Source: Lantana camara (taxonomy: Eukaryota; Streptophyta; Magnoliopsida; Lamiales; Verbenaceae). From it: 64,000 nt of DNA. A model generated the notes under the pieces. The model did not search any database and was not told the DNA's origin. It saw nothing but the letters and a program-made list of their open reading frames with translations. The stretch is taken from assembly GCA_037501455.1 (NCBI GenBank), contig CM074855.1:56179001-56243000 (forward strand), read 5' to 3'. Of this stretch, positions 9,289-24,800 are shown in pieces (the stretch's first letter is position 1; the number at the start of each line of letters is the position of its first letter). The position numbers were made by a program, and so were the translations under genes.

Positions 9289-12200
9289 TGTGACATCCCG
9301 CTCGTCCAATTTGTAAGGGGCCCTTTGTAATTTTCTCTTTTAAGGGGTTTTTCGGTCATTTCTCGTTCGGTCGAGATTTTGACCTCTTTGACCCCTTCAA
9401 CGCGTCCGGGGCGGCGAAACGAGTCCGTAGACTCTAAGTTTGCCCAATTTGGATGTCGTTAGCTCGTTCGTTTGATCGTTTTTGCGTACGAGGACCCGAG
9501 ATATATACTCGGATTTCCTCGTTTTGCGTGCCAAAGATCAGATCAGCCCCAGCATCGTCTTCCTCCAGCGATCCGTCACTGTTCACACAGTGAAGGTGTA
9601 ATTACACACACATGCCCGTTCTCCCACGTTTCTCGACGGAATTCGACGTTTGAGTAGTGGAAATTTATCAGCTCGACGAGCCCGTCACGATGGTACAAGA
9701 ATCGAGACCCAAAACGCAGCGGTGGTGGCGCTACGGCACAGCAGCGGCGGCGCGACTTAGAGCCGCCACTTCACCGCCCAATTGCGGCGGCTTCCGGCCA
9801 CCCTCCGGCGACACGCGCCCCCAACCCTTGACGAGGAGTTTCCGGCGCAACCCCAGTTCAAGCGGCGCCGCCATCGGGGCGGCGAGGAGGCCGCACGCGC
9901 CGCCCAAAGCGGACGACGGGCGGCGGCGCTACTGTAGCGGCGCGATTCCGCCACCTCCGGCGACTTTTTCCGGCGAACTTCGACGGTTTCCAAGGTTTTC
10001 CGAGGCCCTGATTCCATTTCCGGCCTCCTTTTTGGGCGAATCGCGGCGGAGATGGCCGAACCGGCGAGTGGCGCACCGGCGGCTTTTCGGCGGCGGATTT
10101 GGCCCTCTTCCGGTGGGTTTTTGGTGGTGGTTCCTTCACGGAAGTTGTTCAGAATATCGAAACGTAGCGGATGGCGTTGGCCCCAACCCGAGAACCGGCC
10201 GGCGGCGGCGAACCGGTGGCGGACCGGCCTGGACCGGCGGTCCGATTTTCCGGCGATCTTTCCGGCGATTTGACTTGGGGCTTTGGTAGGGCTCGTTACA
10301 AGCTTTCCAACGGTATGTCCGGATTTTATTTTCGTTTAGCGGTTTGTATTTAATTTCAGTTTTCGTCGTTGGAATTTAGTTCGGTTTTCCGTCAACGAAG
10401 TCCCGTGTGTTTGGTATTTTCTGAAATTGATTGAGGGCTATTGTTTAGTAGGCCGAGGCGCTCGTTTCTGTCCTTCCGGGGATTTTTCCGACCACCGGAG
10501 GCGGTGTTCCGGTGGCGGCCGGTGGCTGTTCGGCCGGCCACGGTGGTGGCTTTCCGGCGACTTTCGGACAGTAGGTCCGTTTCGTTGTGGTGAGTCCATT
10601 GCCACTTTCCGTTCGTCAATCGGATGTCCGGTTGATTTTATATGAATTTTTGAAGTTATTGTATTTTATTCGTTAATTGATTTTAATTGTGCAATTCGAT
10701 CTTGCATGTGCTATAAATTGAAATTATGAATTGTATGATACTTGGAAATATGTTATGATGTATGAAAACTTGATTCGTGATTTATGGAAATTATTTGCCT
10801 CGTATTACGACTATTTACTTGAGAATAATTATTAATTAAGGGGATGTTAGTGTAATTTTAGAAACTAATTGATTATGAAGTTGTATGAAACATAAGAAAT
10901 GAATTATGAATAGATACGTTGTATTTAATTTGAATAAATTGATCAAGTATGCCAATTGTTATTATATCGTGAAATATGCCAATGTGTAATTTATATATTT
11001 ATTGTTATATAATTCATGTTAATTTCGTGAGACTTGGTGCATGATATGATTTGAATTCTTAATGTCCTACTTTATTTTATGTAGTTAATGTTATGAATTT
11101 TATAGGTATGCATCTTTTGATATGGAATATGAATTATAATATGCTCTGAATGACTTGATTGGACAGATATGGATTATATGTTGCATCATTTGTATTCGTG
11201 AGCATGGCCGTGCGTCTTTGTGGTTGTGTTTGGAGTCTGAGTCTTGTGTTCTGTGTGCGTTCAGTTGTTCAGGGGTTTTCCTGGGAGTGTCTGTCAGCTG
11301 TTTGGGTTCCAGTGGGGCTTCTTGGCTCAGGTTTTCCGTTTCGTCGGTGAAAGGTGAGGTTTTAGGAATTTTGTTTTAGTTACAGCGACCTACAACCCTC
11401 TGTGCTCGTTTTCAAGCCTGCATGCGATTATTCTATTATATTTATATAATAGATATGTGTGTTTATATGATATGTTTATGAATTTGTCATACGATTAAAG
11501 GTTTTCGAACTGTATATGTACGAGCATATGTAAGCTTGAAATGTTTTGCAATGAGGCTATGCTCCAAACCGTGTGTCTTCATACCAGCTGCGGATTAGGA
11601 TGACACGGAGAGGTACGTTTATAGCATATGCTAAGTTGCAAGGTATGGTATGCTCCGATAAGGTACGTAAGTATGATTTTGATTCGATATGATAAGTTTG
11701 ATATGTAGCGAGTTATGATATGATCTGTTCTGATATGCTCTGTTATGATATGTTGGGCCCTGAGACGTGGGTAAGGGAGACCCGGGACGACCATGGGGTC
11801 GCCGGTTATGACCCCTGTGCACGTTCTCATTTGAGATATTTACGTGCGACCTAGGGAGGTTGGGAAGGCGTAGTATCTTGAGCCCTCGGTGGATAACCGG
11901 GGTAGGCACAGTGTGGGTTCGCTACCCCGTGTGTGTTTGTATCTGTATGAGTAGTGAGGGTTTGCTCCCCGAACTACATGGTGTTGGGGTTGGATTGTTT
12001 ATGATATTTGTTTGTTTTCTGATTTGATACGTATGATTCGATATGGAAGTAAGGTGGGAGACCCGTACTCGCCGGGTATATGTTTATGATCTGTTATGTT
12101 GATTATGAAACGGGATAGGAGCTTTCTCTTTTATTGAAATATGAATTTGCTCAGTTTGTTAAGTTTGATTTGATAAGATACGTATAAGTTTGATTTGATA

Positions 12201-12831
12201 AGATACGTATAAGTTTGATTTGATAAGATATGTATAAGTTTGAGTTGGAAATGGTTTTGGTATGCAAAACCCTAGTCCCGGTTCATAATCTTTCTTTTGA
12301 TACGTGCTCTGCTCTTTATTATGTATAGTGTGTGTGAGTTCAGCCCTCTCGCTCAGTCAGTGGACTGACCCTCGCCCCACCTATGTTTTAGTTGCAGGTA
12401 CCAGTTGTTGGAGTTCGAGCTAGGCGGCTTTGAGTCTGGTCTGTCGAGTCTGTGTCGGTCCGTTTGATTTTGTTAAGTATTTTGTTCTGAATTATTTATG
12501 AATCTATGTATATAGTATGTTCTGTACAAGATGATACTTATGCTTTGATTTTATGAATTTTCGGGACAGGTTAGGACAGGTTCGTGGAATTAGTTGAACC
12601 CGTTTACTTATGTTTGTTGATTAAAATTTTTGTTAGTTCATATTTTGTATCGCTTCCGCATTCTGGTTTTGCACAATTTACTTGTACAGGTTTAGGTACC
12701 GCCTAGCTTAGGTTGGATTTTTCGTTTGTCACCCGTTCGCTGTGACTTGATGCGTGTGCGGACTTTCCATTTCGTACCACGTGTCGAGTCATAGTGCGGG
12801 GGTGTGGTGCCCCACCGTTTGGGGTGCTACA
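9289..12831 (+). repeat. LARD-1 3' LTR
   Basis: Same length (3543 bp) as the 5' LTR. Differences seen by eye include GCTCGTTC for GCTGGTTC near 9464, a C for T near 10242, a T for A near 11903, and TTGCAGG for TTGTAGG near 12395; about eight in all. Confidence 0.95.
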
Positions 12832-12836
12832 ATTAC
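12832..12836. repeat. Target-site duplication of LARD-1 (right)
   Basis: ATTAC, matching 3183-3187. Confidence 0.95.
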
Positions 12837-15800
12837 AATGTATTAAATCATAAATCGAATAATGAAGAACGAGAGGGTCATTATTTCTGAAGTATCAGTT
12901 CGTAAAATTGAAGTATTGAAAACAGAAATTGAAGTATTGTTGCATTTAACATAGAGTTTGAATATTCGAAAATAAGGTGTTCCAACACGATACGATTATT
13001 GGAGCATTAAATTGAGATTCAGTAAAACCTAGGTGTCTATTCGTAAAGGGCGAAGTATGATTATCCGATTACAAGGTGTTCATCGGATATTTCGAAATAA
13101 CGAGTGTCATTGCTACAAAAGTATTAATTCGTAAAATTGGGATATGTATATGCATAATAAGGAGAAATAACTTAAAAACATTTCATAAAGATGAAATCTC
13201 TACATATATTGTTAGAAACACTTGTAATTACGAGAAAGTGATTAAAGATTTAGGGAAAACACAAGTTTAAATTTGATCCCAACTTAATATTACAATGTAT
13301 TAAATCATAAATCGAATAACGAAGAACGAGAGCATCATTATTTATGAAGTACCAGTTCGTAAAATTGAAGTACTGAAAACAAAAATTGAAGTATTCTTGT
13401 ATTTAACATAGAGTATGAATATTCGAAAATAAGGTGTTCCAACACAATACGATTATTGGAGCCTTAAATTGAGATTCAGTGAAACCTAGGTGTCTATTCG
13501 TAAAGGGCGAAGTATGATTATCCGATAACAGGGTGTTCATCGGATATTTCGAAACAACGAGTGTCATTGCTTCAAAAGTATTAATTCGTAAAATTGGGAC
13601 ATATATATGCATAGTAAGGCGAAATAACTTAAAAACATTTCATAAAGATGAAATCTCTACATATATTGTTAGAAACACTTGTAATTACGAGAAAGTGATT
13701 AAATATTTCGGGAAAACATAAGTTCAAATTTGATCCCAACTTAATATTACAATGTATTAAATCATAAATCGAATAACGAAGAACGAGAGGGTCATTATTT
13801 CTGAATTATCAGTTCCTAAAATTGATGTACTGAAAACATAAATTGAAGTATTGTTGCATTTAACATGGAGTTTGAATATTCGAAAATAAGGTGTTCCAAC
13901 ACAATACGATTATTGGAGCCTTAAATTGAGATTCAGTGAAACCTAGGTCTCTATTCGTAAAGGGCGAAGTATGATTATCCGATAACAAGGTTTTCATCGG
14001 ATATTTCGAAACGACGAGTGTCATTGCTTCAAAAGTATTAATTCGTTAAATTGGGATATGTAAATGCATAGTAAGGAGAAATAACTTAAAAACATTTCAT
14101 AAAGATGAAATCTCTACATATATTGTTAGAAACACTTGTAATTACGAGAAAGTGATTAAATATTTCGGGAAAACACGAGTTCAAATTTGATCCCAACTTA
14201 ATATTACAATGTATTAAATCATAAATCGAATAATGAAGAACGAGAGGGTGATTATTTTTGAAGTATCAGTTCGTAAAATTGAATTACTGAAAACAAAAAT
14301 TGAAGTATTATTGCATTTAACATAGAGTTTGAATATTCGAAAATAAGGTGTTCCAACACAATATGACTATTGGAGCATTAAATTGAGATTCAGTAAAAAC
14401 CTAGGTGTCTAATCGTAAAGGGCGAAGTATGATTATCCGATTACAAGGTGTTCATCGGATATTTCGAAATAACGAGTGTCATTGCTACAAAAGTATTAAT
14501 TCGTTAAATTGGGATATGTAAATGCATAGTAAGGAGAAATAACTTAAAAACATTTCATAAAGATGAAATCTCTACATATATTGTTAGAAACACTTGTAAT
14601 TACGAGAAAGTGATTAAATATTTCGGGAAAACACGAGTTCAAATTTGATCCCAACTTAATATTACAATGTATTAAATCATAAATCGAATAATGAAGAACG
14701 AGAGGGTCATTATTTCTGAAGTATCAGTTCGTAAAATTGAAGTACTGAAAACAGAAATTGAAGTATTGTTGCATTTAACATAGAGTTTGAATATTCGAAA
14801 ATAAGGTGTTCCAACACAATACGATTATTGGAGCATTAAATTGAGATTCAGTAAAAACCTAGGTGTCTATTCGTAAAGGGCGAAGTATGATTATCCGATT
14901 ACAAGGTGTTCATCGGATATTTCGAAATAACGAGTGTCATTGCTACAAAAGTATTAATTCGTAAAATTGGGATATGTATATGCATAATAAGGAGAAATAA
15001 CTTAAAAACATTTCATAAAGATGAAATCTCTACATATATTGTTAGAAACACTTGTAATTACGAGAAAGTGATTAAATATTTAGGGAAAACACAAGTTCAA
15101 ATTTGATCCCAACTTAATATTACAATGTATTAAATCATAAATCGAATAACGTAGAACGAGAGCGTCATTATTTATGAAGTACCAGTTCGTAAAATTGAAG
15201 TACTGAAAACAAAAATTAAAGTATTGTTGCATTTAACATAGAGTATGAATATTCGAAAATAAGGTGTTCCAACACAATACGATTATTGGAGCCTTAAATT
15301 GAGATTCAGTGAAACCTAGGTGTCTATTCGTAAAGGGCGAAGTATGATTATCCGATAACAAGGTGTTCATCGGATATTTCGAAACAACGAGTGTTATTGC
15401 TTCAAAAGTATTAATTCGTTAAATTGGGATATGTATATGCATAGTAAGGAGAAATAACTTAAAAACATTTCATAAAGATGAAATCTCTACATATATTGTT
15501 AGAAACACTTGTAATTACGAGAAAGTGATTAAATATTTAGGGAAAACACAAGTTCAAATTTGATCCCAACTTAATATTACAATGTATTAAATCATAAATC
15601 GAATAACGAAGAACGAGAGCGTCATTATTTATGAAGTACCAGTTCGTAAAATTGAAGTACTGAAAACAAAAATTAAAGTTTTGTTGCATTTAACATAGAG
15701 TATGAATATTCGAAAATAAGGTGTTCCAACACAATACGATTATTGGAGCCTTAAATTGAGATTCAGTGAAACCTAGGTGTCTATTCGTAAAGGGCGAAGT

Positions 15801-18800
15801 ATGATTATCCGATAACAAGGTGTTCATCGGATATTTCGAAACAACGAGTGTCATTGCTTCAAAAGTATTAATTCGTTAAATTGGGATATGTATATGCATA
15901 GTAAGGAGAAATAACTTAAAAACATTTCATAAAGATGAAATCTCTACATATATTATTAGAAACACTTGTAATTACGAGAAAGTGATTAAATATTTCGGGA
16001 AAACACAAGTTCAAATTTGATCCCAACTTAATATTACAATGTATTAAATCATAAATCGAATAATGAAGAACGAGAGGGTCATTATTTCTGAAGTATCAGT
16101 TCGTAAAATTGAAGTATTGAAAACAGAAATTGAAGTATTGTTGCATTTAACATAGAGTTTGAATATTCGAAAATAAGGTGTTCCGACACGATACGATTAT
16201 TGGAGCATTAAATTGAGATTCAGTAAAACCTAGGTGTCTATTCGTAAAGGGCGAAGTATGATTATCCGATTACAAGGTGTTCATCGGATATTTCGAAATA
16301 ACGAGTGTCATTGCTACAAAAGTATTAATTCGTAAAATTGGGATATGTATATGCATAATAAGGAGAAATAACTTAAAAACATTTCATAAAGATGAAATCT
16401 CTACATATATTGTTAGAAACACTTGTAATTACGAGAAAGTGATTAAATATTTAGGGAAAACACAAGTTTAAATTTGATCCCAACTTAATATTACAATGTA
16501 TTAAATCATAAATCGAATAACGAAGAACGAGAGCATCATTATTTATGAAGTACCAGTTCGTAAAATTGAAGTACTGAAAACAAAAATTGAAGTATTCTTG
16601 CATTTAACATAGAGTATGAATATTCGAAAATAAGGTGTTCCAACACAATACGATTATTGGAGCCTTAAATTGAGATTCAGTGAAACCTAGGTGTCTATTC
16701 GTAAAGGGCGAAGTATGATTATCCGATAAAAGGGTGTTCATCGGATATTTCGAAACAACGAGTGTCATTGCTTCAAAAGTATTAATTCGTAAAATTGGGA
16801 CATATATATGCATAGTAAGGTGAAATAACTTAAAAACATTTCATAAAGATGAAATCTCTACATATATTGTTAGAAACACTTGTAATTACGAGAAAGTGAT
16901 TAAATATTTCGGGAAAACATAAGTTCAAATTTGATCCCAACTTAATATTACAATGTATTAAATCATAAATCGAATAACGAAGAACGAGAGGGTCATTATT
17001 TCTGAATTATCAGTTCGTAAAATTGATGTACTGAAAACATAAATTGAAGTATTGTTGCATTTAACATGGAGTTTGAATATTCGAAAATAAGGTGTTCCAA
17101 CACAATACGATTATTGGAGCCTTAAATTGAGATTCAGTGAAACCTAGGTCTCTATTCGTAAAGGGCGAAGTATGATTATCCGATAACAAGGTTTTCATCG
17201 GATATTTCGAAACGACGAGTGTCATTGCTTCAAAAGTATTAATTCGTAAAATTGGGATATGTAAATGCATAGTAAGGAGAAATAACTTAAAAACATTTCA
17301 TAAAGATGAAATCTCTACATATATTGTTAGAAACACTTGTAATTACGAGAAAGTGATTAAATATTTAGGGAAAACACAAGTTCAAATTTGATCCCAACTT
17401 AATATTACAATGTATTAAATCATAAATCGAATAACGTAGAACGAGAGCGTCATTATTTATGAAGTACCAGTTCGTAAAATTGAAGAACTGAAAACAAAAA
17501 TTAAAGTATTGTTGCATTTAACATAGAGTATGAATATTCAAAAATAAGGTGTTCCAACACAATACGATTATTGGAGCCTTAAATTGAGATTCAGTAAAAC
17601 CTAGGTGTCTATTCGTAAAGGGCGAAGTATGATTATCCGATAACAAGGTGTTCATCGGATATTTCGAAACAACGAGTGTTATTGCTTCAAAAGTATTAAT
17701 TCGTTAAATTGGGATATGTATATGCATAGTAAGGAGAAATAACTTAAAAACATTTCATAAAGATGAAATCTCTACATATATTGTTAGAAACACTTGTAAT
17801 TACGAGAAAGTGATTAAATATTTAGGGAAAACACAAGTTCAAATTTGATCCCAACTTAATATTACAATGTATTAAATCATAAATCGAATAACGAAGAACG
17901 AGATCGTCATTATTTATGAAGTACCAGTTCGTAAAATTGAAGTACTGAAAACAAAAATTAAAGTTTTGTTGCATTTAACATAGAGTATGAATATTCGAAA
18001 ATAAGGTGTTCCAACACAATACGATTATTGGAGCCTTAAATTGAGATTCAGTGAAACCTAGGTGTCTATTCGTAAAGGGCGAAGTATGATTATCCGATAA
18101 CAAGGTGTTCATCGGATATTTCGAAACAACGAGTGTCATTGCTTCAAAAGTATTAATTCGTTAAATTGGGATATGTATATGCATAGTAAGGAGAAATAAC
18201 TTAAAAACATTTCATAAAGATGAAATCTCTACATATATTATTAGAAACACTTGTAATTACGAGAAAGTGATTAAATATTTCGGGAAAACACAAGTTCAAA
18301 TTTGATCCCAACTTAATATTACAATGTATTAAATCATAAATCGAATAATGAAGAACGAGAGGGTCATTATTTCTGAAGTATCAGTTCGTAAAATTGAAGT
18401 ATTGAAAACAGAAATTGAAGTATTGTTGCATTTAACATAGAGTTTGAATATTCGAAAATAAGGTGTTCCAACACGATACGATTATTGGAGCATTAAATTG
18501 AGATTCAGTAAAACCGAGGTGTCTATTCGTAAAGGGCGAAGTATGATTATCCGATTACAAGGTGTTCATCGGATATTTCGAAATAACGAGTGTCATTGCT
18601 ACAAAAGTATTAATTCGTAAAATTGGGATATGTATATGCATAGTAAGGAGAAATAACTTAAAAACATTTCATAAAGATGAAATCTCTACATATATTGTTA
18701 GAAACACTTGTAATTACGAGAAAGTGATTAAATATTTAGGGAAAACACAAGTTCAAATTTGATCCCAACTTAATATTACAATGTATTAAATCATAAATCG

Positions 18801-21800
18801 AATAACGAAGAACGAGAGCGTCATTATTTATGAAGTACCAGTTCGTAAAATTGAAGTACTGAAAACAAAAATTAAAGTTTTGTTGCATTTAACATAGAGT
18901 ATGAATATTCGAAAATAAGGTGTTCCAACACAATACGATTATTGGAGCCTTAAATTGAGATTCAGTGAAACCTAGGTGTCTATTCGTAAAGGGCGAAGTA
19001 TGATTATCCGATAACAAGGTGTTCATCGGATATTTTGAAACAACGAGTGTCATTGCTTCAAAAGTATTAATTCGTTAAATTGGGATATGTATATGCATAG
19101 TAAGGAGAAATAACTTAAAAACATTTCATAAAGATGAAATCTCTACATATATTATTAGAAACACTTGTAATTACGAGAAAGTGATTAAATATTTCGGGAA
19201 AACACAAGTTCAAATTTGATCCCAACTTAATATTACAATGTATTAAATCATAAATCGAATAATGAAGAACGAGAGGGTCATTATTTCTGAAGTATCAGTT
19301 CGTAAAATTGAAGTATTGAAAACAGAAATTGAAGTATTGTTGCATTTAACATAGAGTTTGAATATTCGAAAATAAGGTGTTCCAACACGATACGATTATT
19401 GGAGCATTAAATTGAGATTCAGTAAAACCTAGGTGTCTATTCGTAAAGGGCGAAGTATGATTATCCGATTACAAGGTGTTCATCGGATATTTCGAAATAA
19501 CGAGTGTCATTGCTACAAAAGTATTAATTCGTAAAATTGGGATATGTATATGCATAATAAGGAGAAATAACTTAAAAACATTTCATAAAGATGAAATCTC
19601 TACATATATTGTTAGAAACACTTGTAATTACGAGAAAGTGATTAAATATTTAGGGAAAACACAAGTTTAAATTTGATCCCAACTTAATATTACAATGTAT
19701 TAAATCATAAATCGAATAACGAAGAACGAGAGCATCATTATTTATGAAGTACCAGTTCGTAAAATTGAAGTACTGAAAACAAAAATTGAAGTATTCTTGC
19801 ATTTAACATAGAGTATGAATATTCGAAAATAAGGTGTTCCAACACAATACGATTATTGGAGCCTTAAATTGAGATTCAGTGAAACCTAGGTGTCTATTCG
19901 TAAAGGGCGAAGTATGATTATCCGATAAAAGGGTGTTCATCGGATATTTCGAAACAACGAGTGTCATTGATTCAAAAGTATTAATTCGTAAAATTGGGAC
20001 ATATATATGCATAGTAAGGCGAAATAACTTAAAAACATTTCATAAAGATGAAATCTCTACATATATTGTTAGAAACACTTGTAATTACGAGAAAGTGATT
20101 AAATATTTCGGGAAAACATAAGTTCAAATTTGATCCCAACTTAATATTACAATGTATTAAATCATAAATCGAATAAAGAAGAACGAGAGGGTCATTATTT
20201 CTGAATTATCAGTTCGTAAAATTGATGTACTGAAAACATAAATTGAAGTATTGTTGCATTTAACATGGAGTTTGAATATTCGAAAATAAGGTGTTCCAAC
20301 ACAATACGATTATTGGAGCCTTAAATTGAGATTCAGTGAAACCTAGGTGTCTATTCGTAAAGGGCGAAGTATGATTATCCGATAACAAGGTTTTCATCGG
20401 ATATTTCGAAACGACGAGTGTCATTGCTTCAAAAGTATTAATTCGTTAAATTGGGATATGTAAATGCATAGTAAGGAGAAATAACTTAAAAACATTTCAT
20501 AAAGATGAAATCTCTACATATATTGTTAGAAACACTTGTAATTACGAGAAAGTGATTAAATATTTCGGGAAAACACAAGTTCAAATTTGATCCCAACTTA
20601 ATATTAAAATGTATTAAATCATAAATCGAATAATGAAGAACGAGAGGGTCATTATTTCTAAAGTATCAGTTCGTAAAATTGAAGTACTGAAAACAGAAAT
20701 TGAAGTATTATTGCATTTAACATAGAGTTTGAATATTCGAAAATAAGGTGTTCCAACACAATACGATTATTGGAGCATTAAATTGAGATTCAGTAAAAAC
20801 CTAGGTGTCTATTCGTAAAGGGCGAAGTATGATTATCCGATTACAAGGTGTTCATCGGATATTTCGAAATAACGAGTGTCATTGCTACAAAAGTATTAAT
20901 TCGTAAAATTGGGATATGTATATGCATAATAAGGAGAAATAACTTAAAAACATTTCATAAAGATGAAATCTCTACATATATTGTTAGAAACACTTGTAAT
21001 TACGAGAAAGTGATTAAATATTTAGGGAAAACACAAGTTCAAATTTGATCCCAACTTAATATTACAATGTATTAAATCATAAATCGAATAACGTAGAACG
21101 AGAGCGTCATTATTTATGAAGTACCAGTTCGTAAAATTGAAATACTGAAAACAAAAATTAAAGTATTGTTGCATTTAACATAGAGTATGAATATTCGAAA
21201 ATAAGGTGTTCCAACACAATACGATTATTGGAGCCTTAAATTGAGATTCAGTGAAACCTAGGTGTCTATTCGTAAAGGGCGAAGTATGATTATCCGATAA
21301 CAAGGTGTTCATCGGATATTTCGAAACAACGAGTGTTATTGCTTCAAAAGTATTAATTCGTTAAATTGGGATATGTATATGCATAGTAAGGAGAAATAAC
21401 TTAAAAACATTTCATAAAGATGAAATCTCTACATAAATTGTTAGAAACACTTGTAATTACGAGAAAGTGATTAAATATTTAGGGAAAACACAAGTTCAAA
21501 TTTGATCCCAACTTAATATTACAATGTATTAAATCATAAATCGAATAACGAAGAACGAGAGCGTCATTATTTATGAAGTACCAGTTCGTAAAATTGAAGT
21601 ACTGAAAACAAAAATTAAAGTTTTGTTGCATTTAACATAGAGTATGAATATTCGAAAATAAGGTGTTCCAACACAATACGATTATTGGAGCCTTAAATTG
21701 AGATTCAGTGAAACCTAGGTGTCTATTCGTAAAGGGCGAAGTATGATTATCCGATAACAAGGTGTTCATCGGATACTCCGAAACAACGAGTGTCATTGCT

Positions 21801-24800
21801 TCAAAAGTATTAATTCGTTAAATTGGGATATGTATATGCATAGTAAGGAGAAATAACTTAAAAACATTTCATAAAGATGAAATCTCTACATATATTATTA
21901 GAAACACTTGTAATTACGAGAAAGTGATTAAATATTTCGGGAAAACACAAATTCAAATTTGATCCCAACTTAATATTACAATGTATTAAATCATAAATCG
22001 AATAATGAAGAACGACAGGGTCATTATTTCTGAAGTATCAGTTCGTAAAATTGAAGTATTGAAAACAGAAATTGAAGTATTGTTGCATTTAACATAGAGT
22101 TTGAATATTCGAAAATAAGGTGTTCCAACACGATACGATTATTGGAGCATTAAATTGAGATTCAGTAAAACCTAGGTGTCTATTCGTAAAGGGCGAAGTA
22201 TGATTATCCGATTACAAGGTGTTCATCGGATATTTCGAAATAACGAGTGTCATTGCTACAAAAGTATTAATTCGTAAAATTGGGATATGTATATGCATAA
22301 TAAGGAGAAATAACTTAAAAACATTTCATAAAGATGAAATCTCTACATATATTGTTAGAAACACTTGTAATTACGAGAAAGTGATTAAATATTTAGGGAA
22401 AACACAAGTTTAAATTTGATCCCAACTTAATATTACAATGTATTAAATCATAAATCGAATAACGAAGAACGAGAGCATCATTATTTATGAAGTACCAGTT
22501 CGTAAAATTGAAGTACTGAAAACAAAAATTGAAGTATTCTTGCATTTAACATAGAGTATGAATATTCGAAAATAAGGTGTTCCAACACAATACGATTATT
22601 GGAGCCTTAAATTGAGATTCAGTGAAACCTAGGTGTCTATTCGTAAAGGGCGAAGTATGATTATCCGATAAAAGGGTGTTCATCGGATATTTCGAAACAA
22701 CGAGTGTCATTGCTTCAAAAGTATTAATTCGTAAAATTGGGACATATATATGCATAGTAAGGCGAAATAACTTAAAAACATTTCATAAAGATGAAATCTC
22801 TACATATATTGTTAGAAACACTTGTAATTACGAGAAAGTGATTAAATATTTCGGGAAAACATAAGTTCAAATTTGATCCCAACTTAATATTACAATGTAT
22901 TAAATCATAAATTGAATAACGAAGAACGAGAGTGTCATTATTTCTGAATTATCAGTTCGTAAAATTGATGTACTGAAAACATAAATTGAAGTATTGTTGC
23001 ATTTAACATGGAGTTTGAATATTCGAAAATAAGGTGTTCCAACACAATACGATTATTGGAGCCTTAAATTGAGATTCAGTGAAACCTAGGTGTCTATTCG
23101 TAAAGGGCGAAGTATGATTATCCGATAACAAGGTTTTCATCGGATATTTCGAAACGACGAGTGTCATTGCTTCAAAAGTATTAATTCGTTAAATTGGGAT
23201 ATGTAAATGCATAGTAAGGAGAAATAACTTAAAAACATTTCATAAAGATGAAATCTCTACATATATTGTTAGAAACACTTGTAATTACGAGAAAGTGATT
23301 AAATATTTCGGGAAAACACAAGTTCAAATTTGATCCCAACTTAATATTAAAATGTATTAAATCATAAATCGAATAATGAAGAACGAGAGGGTCATTATTT
23401 CTGAAGTATCAGTTCGTAAAATTGAAGTACTGAAAACAGAAATTGAAGTATTATTGCATTTAACATAGAGTTTGAATATTCGAAAATAAGGTGTTCCAAC
23501 ACAATACGATTATTGGAGCATTAAATTGAGATTCAGTAAAAACCTAGGTGTCTATTCGTAAAGGGCGAAGTATGATTATCCGATTACAAGGTGTTCATCG
23601 GATATTTCGAAATAACGAGTGTCATTGCTACAAAAGTATTAATTCGTAAAATTGGGATATGTATATGCATAATAAGGAGAAATAACTTAAAAACATTTCA
23701 TAAAGATGAAATCTCTACATATATTGTTAGAAACACTTGTAATTACGAGAAAGTGATTAAATATTTAGGGAAAACACAAGTTCAAATTTGATCCCAACTT
23801 AATATTACAATGTATTAAATCATAAATCGAATAACGTAGAACGAGAGCGTCATTATTTATGAAGTACCAGTTCGTAAAATTGAAGTACTGAAAACAAAAA
23901 TTAAAGTATTGTTGCATTTAACATAGAGTATGAATATTCGAAAATAAGGTGTTCCAACACAATACGATTATTAGAGCCTTAAATTGAGATTCAGTGAAAC
24001 CTAGGTGTCTATTCGTAAAGGGCGAAGTATGATTATCCGATAACAAGGTGTTCATCGGATATTTCGAAACAACGAGTGTTATTGCTTCAAAAGTATTAAT
24101 TCGTTAAATTGGGATATGTATATGCATAGTAAGGAGAAATAACTTAAAAACATTTCATAAAGATGAAATCTCTACATATATTGTTAGAAACACTTGTAAT
24201 TACGAGAAAGTGATTAAATATTTAGGGAAAACACAAGTTCAAATTTGATCCCAACTTAATATTACAATGTATTAAATCATAAATCGAATAACGAAGAACG
24301 AGAGCGTCATTATTTATGAAGTACCAGTTCGTAAAATTGAAGTACTGAAAACAAAAATTAAAGTTTTGTTGCATTTAACATAGAGTATGTATATTCGAAA
24401 ATAAGGTGTTCCAACACAATACGATTATTGGAGCCTTAAATTGAGATTCAGTGAAACCTAGGTGTCTACTCGTAAAGGGCGAAGTATGATTATCCGATAA
24501 CAAGGTGTTCATCGGATATTTCGAAACAACGAGTGTCATTGCTTCAAAAGTATTAATTCGTTAAATTGGGATATGTATATGCATAGTAAGGAGAAATAAC
24601 TTAAAAACATTTCATAAAGATGAAATCTCTACATATATTATTAGAAACACTTGTAATTACGAGAAAGTGATTAAATATTTCGGGAAAACACAAGTTCAAA
24701 TTTGATCCCAACTTAATATTACAATGTATTAAATCATAAATCGAATAATGAAGAACGAGAGGGTCATTATTTCTGAAGTATCAGTTCGTAAAATTGAAGT

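Larger units (their letters stand above)
3188..12831 (+). mobile_element. LARD-1: non-autonomous gypsy-related LTR retrotransposon, complete
   Basis: A 9644-bp element bounded by two 3543-bp LTRs (TG...CA), flanked by the 5-bp duplication ATTAC, with a tRNA-iMet primer site after the left LTR and a polypurine tract before the right LTR. The 2558-bp interior has no gag, protease, reverse transcriptase or integrase frame, which fits the large retrotransposon derivative (LARD) class. The two LTRs differ at about eight sites by eye, so insertion was recent. Leader and LTR-end blocks match those of the Tekay element at 30894-40928, so a Tekay-like enzyme source is plausible (inference). It interrupts the satellite between monomers B and C without disturbing the order of monomer types. 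Confidence 0.93.
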
